From a virus, in IMG/VR virus record IMGVR_UViG_3300038427_000074, positions 1 to 32,323 of that record: a stretch of DNA of 32,323 nt. One strand, 5' to 3'. Shown here in pieces: positions 28,941-32,323 of the stretch. Below the pieces are notes generated by a model. The model was given only the letters and a program-made list of their open reading frames with translations, did not search any database and was not told the origin of the DNA. How positions within the stretch are numbered: position 1 is the stretch's first letter; each line of letters opens with the position of its first letter. A program made the position numbers and the translations under genes.

Positions 28941-29297
28941 ATGGCAGCGTTTGATGCAGCGACTCGGAATGCTTTAACGAAGGAACTTGAAGAAGCAGCA
29001 AAGACAATTGCAGCAAAATATGGCATGGAAGCAGTTTATACAAATGGATCATATGGAGAAGTTGTTTTTTCTACAAAGATTGAATTTCGTGCTCCAGGAT
29101 GGACAAATGCAGGGTTTGCTCCAGTACTCGGACTTCCTGCTGACATCATCGGCAAAACTTTTCGGTACAAGACAAAAATTTTCACTGTGAAAAGTCTGAA
29201 TCCGAGCAAACCGAAGAACGCAGTAACGGTTGAAGATCAGAACGGGAAAGGATTTGTTTGTAGTCCTGACCAGTTGAAACGATTCATGAATCTATAA
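28941..29297 (+). CDS. Hypothetical protein (118 aa)
   Basis: A 118-residue protein (MAAFDAATRNALTKELEEAAKT...), with a helical start and a beta-rich rest containing GKTFRYKTKIFTVKSLNPSKPKNAVTV, which resembles small phage SH3-like or KOW-like folds. AAAGGGAGAATTT precedes the ATG. It has richer G+C and different codon use from its neighbours (GCG, CGG, CCG). Function unknown. Confidence 0.76.
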   Translation: MAAFDAATRNALTKELEEAAKTIAAKYGMEAVYTNGSYGEVVFSTKIEFRAPGWTNAGFAPVLGLPADIIGKTFRYKTKIFTVKSLNPSKPKNAVTVEDQNGKGFVCSPDQLKRFMNL

Positions 29298-29314
29298 TAC
29301 GCAGAACGGTACTT

Positions 29315-29421
29315 GTTGATCGCCGTGGGTAGTCCCTAAAGATCAACGATTACTTTGGTAGTGGGGGAGGTTAAAACCACCGACAACCTGGAACGAATGA
29401 ACTAACGAACGTTCGTTCCAG
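29315..29421 (+). ncRNA. Possible structured RNA or structured mRNA spacer
   Basis: Between two genes lies a GC-richer stretch with nested stems: GTTGATC/GATCAAC (29315-29321 with 29341-29347) enclosing GGG-TAGT-CCC; then AGGTT/AACCT or GTGG/CCAC alternatives; then a perfect CTGGAACGAA/TTCGTTCCAG stem (29388-29397 with 29412-29421). No coding frame is evident. The last stem is followed by CTTTCATT, a poor U-tract, so it is a weak terminator at best. Confidence 0.45.
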
Positions 29422-29444
29422 CTTTCATTAACTAAAAGGATATC

Positions 29445-29912
29445 ATGTATCATAAAGCAAAAGAATTTGATAAAGACCTCTTTGATGCAAACGATCCAAG
29501 AGGCAGAGCAAAAGCAATCCAGATAATTACTACTTATTATCCATCTCTAAAAGTAAAAGAAAATCTGGACCCATATGGAATTGATCTAATTTGTTATGGA
29601 AAAAAAGATACTGAAAGTATTCCTTTTTATTATGTTGAAGTTGAAGTTAGAGAAGCTTGGAACACTTCAAAATTTCCTTGGAATACTGCTCATATACCAG
29701 CAAGAAAAGAAAAGTATTTTCAAAAATACGATAACGTATTATATTTTCAGTTCAATAATAAGTTAGAATCTTTATTGATTTTTGACGGAACAGTTATTAG
29801 AAAAATGCCTATCTATACAAATAAAGTAAAAAACGAAGAATTGTTTCGATATTATGAAATACCATATCCTGATGGAGTATTGAAACGGATGTGGCAATTA
29901 GATAAGCTATAA
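29445..29912 (+). CDS. Possible PD-(D/E)XK nuclease-fold protein
   Basis: A 155-residue protein. The segment DPYGIDLICYGK...PFYYVEVEVREAW has the G-(I/V)-D strand followed by a second strand with acidic residues (EVEVRE), as in PD-(D/E)XK nucleases, though the final Lys is not clear. A charged, aromatic C-terminus follows. Ribosome-binding site AAAAGGATATC. A nuclease role is a guess based on this pattern. Confidence 0.6.
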   Translation: MYHKAKEFDKDLFDANDPRGRAKAIQIITTYYPSLKVKENLDPYGIDLICYGKKDTESIPFYYVEVEVREAWNTSKFPWNTAHIPARKEKYFQKYDNVLYFQFNNKLESLLIFDGTVIRKMPIYTNKVKNEELFRYYEIPYPDGVLKRMWQLDKL

Positions 29913-29916
29913 TTGA

Positions 29917-29988
29917 TGCGGAATCTCCAGTGAGGAGCCGAGTCTCATAAGCTTGGATAGATCGGGGCAGCACCGTTTTCCGCTACCA
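29917..29988 (+). tRNA. Degenerate tRNA-like element, anticodon CAT
   Basis: Arm lengths fit a tRNA: acceptor GCGGAA/TTCCGC (29918-29923 with 29978-29983) with a T-T mismatch at the 1:72 position, D stem CTCC/GGAG, anticodon stem CGAGT/GCTTG with loop CTCATAA (anticodon CAT, 29946-29948), five-base variable loop, 17-base T arm, then A-CCA. Departures: the D loop is only five bases without GG, and the T loop is GGCAGCA in place of TTCRANY, with a mismatched stem. It may be a tRNA-Met or tRNA-Ile relic, or a tRNA mimic. Confidence 0.42.
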
Positions 29989-30014
29989 GAAATAAAAATG
30001 AAGGAGTTTAACTA

Positions 30015-30150
30015 ATGAAAAAGAACTGAAGCTGAAGAGAGAAATGCGAAGTATGCTGCATTGACTCCGATCCAGCAACTTGCGTCTCTTCAAGGATTTG
30101 TTGCTGCAAAGCAGAGAGCTAAGATTCAGAAACGAATTAAAGAAGCATAA
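30015..30150 (+). pseudogene. Frameshifted microgene (44 aa if corrected)
   Basis: A strong ribosome-binding site (AAGGAG, eight bases) precedes ATG 30015, but the frame ends at TGA after four codons (ATG AAA AAG AAC TGA). In the +1 frame, a clear coding stretch continues to TAA 30150: EAEERNAKYAALTPIQQLAS and on to KRIKEA. Removing one A from the A5 run (30018-30022) would give a continuous 44-residue helical protein. It could be a natural frameshift, slippage on the A run, a recent mutation or an assembly error. Confidence 0.6.
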
Positions 30151-30358
30151 GAGTTGCGCTCGACCCTGGTTTCCATAACTGTATGTGTGTCGTATATTTG
30201 CCTCCGCTATACTCGACCTGACAGGTAAATCCATCTCCTTGGAAAAATGAAGAATTTCCCGGTTCTTCTACGGAAACATTTTTTTGACAATTTAAAAGGT
30301 TTTTGTTTCCACAATTTTAGAGTGTTTGATTTCGACTAAAGAACACTAAAAGTTAAAT
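30151..30358. other. Non-coding stretch with several hairpins
   Basis: No gene seen. It contains GTATA/TATAC (near 30192-30212), GAAGAA/TTCTTC (near 30250-30268), GGAAACA/TGTTTCC (30270-30315 region) and AGTGTT/AACACT (30322-30350 region). A TTGACA at about 30286 lacks a matching TGN-TANNNT, so I do not call a promoter. The run of stems continues into the pseudoknot that follows. Confidence 0.4.
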
Positions 30359-30424
30359 GTGGGTATCGTTGACGAACGAATACAATCCATACAATAATTG
30401 AAATACCCATAAGGATTGTTCATA
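30359..30424 (+). promoter_or_regulatory. Predicted H-type pseudoknot covering a ribosome-binding site
   Basis: Stem 1: TGGGTAT (30360-30366) with ATACCCA (30403-30409). Stem 2: CAATCC in the loop of stem 1 (30383-30388) with GGATTG (30413-30418), which overlaps the AAGGAT ribosome-binding site of the next gene. The two stems cross, so they would form a pseudoknot that blocks translation. Possible functions are self-repression by the encoded protein or sensing of a small molecule. Confidence 0.55.
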
Positions 30425-30562
30425 GCAGCAGCAGAATATATAGTTATCGAAATTGCAAAATCTGTTGCTGTAGAAATGGTAAAAGACCTAATCATCCAGG
30501 AGTATAAAAAACGATTTGGCAAAACCGTTGCTCCTAATCAGATAACGGTTGTGAAAAAATAG
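30422..30562 (+). CDS. Small protein (46 aa) with ATA or TTG start
   Basis: A coding stretch reads IAAAEYIVIEIAKSVAVEMV...ITVVKK and ends TAG 30562; it is helical then basic. There is no ATG. AAGGA lies six bases before ATA 30422, exactly where ATG would be expected (ATA GCA GCA), and an in-frame TTG (30416) is closer to AAGGA. Either ATA/TTG is used or the gene lost its start. The pseudoknot at the start suggests active regulation. Confidence 0.55.
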   Translation: MAAAEYIVIEIAKSVAVEMVKDLIIQEYKKRFGKTVAPNQITVVKK

Positions 30563-30576
30563 TAGAAATTTTGAAG

Positions 30577-30590
30577 TATAAATATAAATA
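30577..30590 (+). promoter_or_regulatory. Tandem overlapping late promoters
   Basis: TATAAATA occurs at 30577-30584 and again at 30583-30590, sharing two bases. It stands 25 bases before the 36-residue gene and upstream of the tRNA cluster. Confidence 0.7.
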
Positions 30591-30614
30591 AAAGAAACGC
30601 ATATGGAGTACCAA

Positions 30615-30725
30615 ATGTTGAACCTAAGAAATTTAAATTATAATAACCCGATAGCACCTGCTAATATTATATTAGCCATTGGTGGACTCTATCCAGTAAG
30701 AGGAGAAGACCCGACAGAAGCGTAA
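30615..30725 (+). CDS. Small hypothetical protein (36 aa)
   Basis: A 36-residue peptide (starts MLNLRNLNYNNPIAP, then NIILAIGGLYPV) with GGAG seven bases before the ATG, a double late promoter upstream and a strong terminator downstream, so it makes a self-contained late unit. One weak hydrophobic segment. Function unknown. Confidence 0.65.
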   Translation: MLNLRNLNYNNPIAPANIILAIGGLYPVRGEDPTEA

Positions 30726-30748
30726 TGATACAAGTATATAGTGTACTC

Positions 30749-30788
30749 AAACCCTCTGTCGATCTCAAAAATTGGCAGAGGGTTTTTT
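30749..30788 (+). terminator. Intrinsic terminator
   Basis: A perfect 10-bp stem AAACCCTCTG/CAGAGGGTTT (30749-30758 with 30776-30785) whose 3' arm runs into TTTTTT. It lies just before the first tRNA. Confidence 0.9.
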
Positions 30789-30794
30789 AGTTTT

Positions 30795-30873
30795 GGGGTA
30801 TGGAAATGCTTGGGGTGTTTGCCTGACTTGCAATCAGGATACCAGATCGGTTCAAATCCGATATGCTCCACCA
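30795..30873 (+). tRNA. tRNA-Cys (GCA)
   Basis: Full cloverleaf: acceptor GGGGTAT/ATGCTCC, D stem AAAT/GTTT, anticodon stem CCTGA/TCAGG with loop CTTGCAA (anticodon GCA), T arm ATCGG-TTCAAAT-CCGAT, discriminator A and encoded CCA. 79 bases. Confidence 0.92.
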
Positions 30874-30884
30874 AAAAAGAATAT

Positions 30885-30969
30885 GGATGTACTGCGAAGT
30901 GGGAGAGTCGCACACGGCTGTAACCCGTTGCCTTCGGGCGAGTAGGTTCGAATCCTTCTACATCCACCA
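30885..30969 (+). tRNA. tRNA-Tyr (GTA)
   Basis: Class II tRNA: acceptor GGATGTA/TACATCC, anticodon loop CTGTAAC (GTA), long variable arm TTGCCTTCGGGCGA typical of bacterial tRNA-Tyr, T loop TTCGAAT, discriminator A and encoded CCA. 85 bases. Confidence 0.93.
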
Positions 30970-30977
30970 AAAATTAT

Positions 30978-31045
30978 GCCGGGAAGATAGAGGAGACTTT
31001 TATAAATGAGATTGCTCCGATCCTTTATAACTGCTATCTAGCGGC
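30978..31045 (+). ncRNA. Structured RNA inside the tRNA cluster
   Basis: Not a cloverleaf. Outer stems GCCG/CGGC (30978-30981 with 31042-31045) and AGATAG/CTATCT (30985-30990 with 31034-31039). Inside, TTATAAA/TTTATAA (31000-31006 with 31024-31030) and GGAG/CTCC (30992-30995 with 31015-31018) cross each other, so both could form only as a pseudoknot. T4 encodes two stable RNAs of unknown function in its tRNA cluster; this may be analogous. Confidence 0.5.
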
Positions 31046-31055
31046 CTAAAATTTT

Positions 31056-31130
31056 GCCCTTGTAGCTCAGTGGATTAAGAGCAGGACGTTTCTACCGTCA
31101 AAGTCGGGAGTTCGAATCTCTCCAAGGGTG
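31056..31130 (+). tRNA. tRNA-Arg (TCT)
   Basis: Acceptor GCCCTTG/CAAGGGT, D arm GCTC...GAGC, anticodon loop TTTCTAC (TCT) on a stem with one mismatch, T arm GGGAG-TTCGAAT-CTCTC, discriminator G. CCA is not encoded (CTA follows), so the host must add it. Confidence 0.9.
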
Positions 31131-31146
31131 CTAGACAATTGAATAT

Positions 31147-31228
31147 GGGAGTGTGGTGGAATAGGTAGACACGTAGGATTTAGAATCCTATGGGGAAACT
31201 CATGCAGGTTCGATGCCTGTCGCTCCTA
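31147..31228 (+). tRNA. tRNA-Leu (TAG)
   Basis: Class II: acceptor GGGAGTG/CGCTCCT, anticodon loop TTTAGAA (TAG), long variable arm TGGGGAAACTCA, T arm GCAGG-TTCGATG-CCTGT, discriminator A. CCA is not encoded; the homing-gene leader begins directly after it. Confidence 0.92.
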
Positions 31229-31293
31229 CGTTTCGTTTTTACCTAGTATCGAACTTTTATAAATAAAATAAAAGCTAGATACTAGGAGAAACG
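31229..31293 (+). promoter_or_regulatory. Hairpin hiding the ribosome-binding site, with late promoter in its loop
   Basis: Perfect 9-bp stem CCTAGTATC/GATACTAGG (31242-31250 with 31278-31286), plus an outer CGTTTC/GAAACG (31229-31234 with 31288-31293). The 3' arm contains AGG of the AGGAG ribosome-binding site. TATAAATA (31258-31265) lies in the loop. Same design as at 7148-7200. Confidence 0.87.
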
Positions 31294-31294
31294 A

Positions 31295-31972
31295 ATGAAA
31301 AAAGTTTATACTGTTTATAAAACAACAAATAAAGTAAACGGGAAGTATTATATAGGAGTTCATAAAACTTCTGATCTGTATGATGATTATCTTGGTTCTG
31401 GAAAATATCTTAAACGAGCAATTGAAAAATATGGTATAGAAAATTTTGAGAAAGAAATTATTGATATTTTCGATTCACCTGAAGAAGCATATACATTAGA
31501 AAAAATTTTGGTTACATTTGAATTGATAGAAACAGGACAAATATATAATTTAACAGAAGGTGGAAGAGGCAAAGGATTTGAATATGCTAACAAAGAAGGA
31601 ATGAATTATGGTGGAGAAGAGAAAAGAAAATTAGGTTCTATTAACGGCAAAAAGAAATTTCTTGATTTATATTATAACAATATTAACTTTAGAACTAAAC
31701 ATAAGCAACATCTAAAACAAATTGGTATGAAAGGTAATATAAATGTAAACATCAAATATCCCAATGGCACATTTAAAGATAAATTACATACAGAAACAAC
31801 AAAACGAAAAATAGGAATGTCTAATTCAATTCATCAACAAGGAAAAGGAAATTCTCAATACGGAACTTGTTGGATATACAACGAAAGTACAAAAGAGAAT
31901 AAAAAAATTAAGAAAGAAGATTTAGATTTTTGGATAGAATCGTTGTGGATAAAAGGTAGAAAAATTAAATAA
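31295..31972 (+). CDS. GIY-YIG homing endonuclease in the tRNA cluster
   Basis: A 225-residue protein with TVYKTTNKVNGKYYIGVHKT (GIY-YIG), YLGSGKYLKRAIEKYG, the catalytic-Glu segment EEAYTLEKILV and YNLTEGG. Closely similar in its nuclease domain to the GIY-YIG gene at 3510. The C-terminus is basic with short NUMOD3-like pieces (HTETTKRKIGMSNSIH). It sits between tRNA-Leu(TAG) and tRNA-Leu(TAA), as T4-like phages carry homing genes in tRNA clusters. Expression is expected to be late because of the hairpin described upstream. Confidence 0.92.
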   Translation: MKKVYTVYKTTNKVNGKYYIGVHKTSDLYDDYLGSGKYLKRAIEKYGIENFEKEIIDIFDSPEEAYTLEKILVTFELIETGQIYNLTEGGRGKGFEYANKEGMNYGGEEKRKLGSINGKKKFLDLYYNNINFRTKHKQHLKQIGMKGNINVNIKYPNGTFKDKLHTETTKRKIGMSNSIHQQGKGNSQYGTCWIYNESTKENKKIKKEDLDFWIESLWIKGRKIK

Positions 31973-31975
31973 TTT

Positions 31976-32059
31976 GGGGGTCTGGTGGAACGGCAGACAC
32001 GCTCGATTTAAGATCGAGTGAGGAAACTCATATAGGTTCAAGTCCTATGATCCCTACCA
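31976..32059 (+). tRNA. tRNA-Leu (TAA)
   Basis: Class II: acceptor GGGGGTC/GATCCCT, anticodon stem CTCGA/TCGAG with loop TTTAAGA (TAA), variable arm TGAGGAAACTCA, T arm ATAGG-TTCAAGT-CCTAT, discriminator A, encoded CCA. Confidence 0.93.
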
Positions 32060-32068
32060 AAACGACAT

Positions 32069-32151
32069 GGGGATATGGTGGAATTGGTATACGCAGTAGC
32101 CTCAAAAGCTACCGGGAAACCATACAGGTTCGATGCCTGTTATCCCTACCA
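32069..32151 (+). tRNA. tRNA-Leu (CAA)
   Basis: Class II: acceptor GGGGATA/TATCCCT, anticodon stem GTAGC/GCTAC with loop CTCAAAA (CAA), variable arm CGGGAAACC, T arm ACAGG-TTCGATG-CCTGT, discriminator A, encoded CCA. Confidence 0.93.
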
Positions 32152-32152
32152 T

Positions 32153-32227
32153 TGAAGGGTAACTCAGAGGCAGAGTACCGGCCTGATAAGCCGGAAGTCG
32201 AGATTTCGAAATTCTCTCCTTCAACCA
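32153..32227 (+). tRNA. tRNA-Ile (GAT)
   Basis: Acceptor TGAAGGG/TCCTTCA, anticodon stem CCGGC/GCCGG with loop CTGATAA (GAT), T-arm loop TTCGAAA, discriminator A, encoded CCA. It begins two bases after the previous tRNA. Confidence 0.92.
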
Positions 32228-32247
32228 AACTTTTTAAATTTATTTTC

Positions 32248-32276
32248 TTGACTTTATTTTAAATTTATGTTATTAT
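32248..32276 (+). promoter_or_regulatory. Early-type promoter
   Basis: TTGACT (32248-32253), 17-base spacer ending ATGT, TATTAT (32271-32276). Drives the gene that begins at the right edge. Confidence 0.83.
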
Positions 32277-32315
32277 ACATTCATAAGTTGTTAAATAAAA
32301 CCAAGGAGATACTTA

Positions 32316-32323
32316 ATGGCATT
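32316..32323 (+). CDS. Start of a gene cut by the window edge
   Basis: ATG GCA TT follows AAGGAGATACTTA, a strong ribosome-binding site, downstream of an early-type promoter. Only two codons are visible, so nothing can be said about the product. Confidence 0.6.

Noticed and set aside
29983-30234. Minus-strand open frame of 83 residues
   Set aside because: It begins directly after AAGGAG, but it runs opposite the frameshifted coding stretch and all nearby genes are on the plus strand; Leu/Ser-rich shadow composition.
30286-30315. TTGACA at 30286 as a promoter
   Set aside because: There is no TGN-TANNNT at 17 or 18 bases, so it does not match the other ten promoters.
30689-30970. Minus-strand open frame across the terminator and first two tRNAs
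   Set aside because: It is the reverse complement of tRNA and terminator sequence; spurious frames over tRNA genes are common.

Overview
This window reads as the genome of a large, AT-rich, tailed bacteriophage of the T4 superfamily. The diagnostic genes are a UvsW-type helicase next to a UvsY-type recombination mediator, a gp61-type primase, a gp55-type late sigma factor, a gp47/SbcD-type nuclease, a T4 Rnl1-type RNA ligase, and T4-style late promoters (TATAAATA). Genes are tightly packed, many with ATGA or TAATG overlaps, and many are tiny. There are seven tRNA genes, six free-standing homing-endonuclease genes and one intein. The host cannot be named from the sequence.

Layout. From 1 to about 17,950 nearly all genes lie on the minus strand: a metallophosphoesterase fragment, small zinc-finger proteins, a Nudix hydrolase, an acidic protein, a ferritin-like protein, a 744-residue VWA protein, a B12-dependent ribonucleotide reductase, ThyX, an FmdB-like zinc ribbon, DUF5662- and DUF551-like proteins, primase, gp55, UvsW (with an intein exactly in its Walker A loop), two zinc microproteins and UvsY. 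A 340-base AT-rich, repeat- and hairpin-containing gap (17,950-18,289) carries divergent promoters. From there the plus strand holds two phosphatases, two RNA ligases of different families (a possible RNA-repair operon), small unknown proteins, the gp47-like nuclease, a secreted lytic transglycosylase and small membrane proteins. It ends in a region of structured RNA, broken or non-ATG microgenes, and a tRNA cluster (Cys, Tyr, Arg, Leu, Leu, Leu, Ile).

Regulation. Ten sites fit one early/sigma70-like promoter: TTGAC(A/T) or TAGAC(A/T), a 17-base spacer (18 once), then TGN directly before a TANNNT -10 box. Two of these place the ATG exactly six bases after the -10, predicting leaderless mRNAs. 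TATAAATA late promoters lie before several genes, and the gp55-type sigma that would read them is encoded in the window. At two homing endonucleases the TATAAATA sits inside the loop of an RNA hairpin that hides the ribosome-binding site, and a weaker divergent version lies between a third endonuclease and the gp47-like gene. Read-through mRNA would therefore be silent while late transcripts, starting in the loop, would be translated. A related arrangement, an early promoter whose -10 lies in the loop of an intrinsic terminator, occurs at 24,157-24,207.

The observations most worth following are the hairpin/late-promoter switches, the Walker A intein, a predicted pseudoknot over the ribosome-binding site of a gene with no ATG, a microgene with one extra A, a degenerate tRNA-like element with anticodon CAT, the structured RNA inside the tRNA cluster, and the phosphatase/double-ligase operon. 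All functional calls are from reading motifs by eye; no database search was run.
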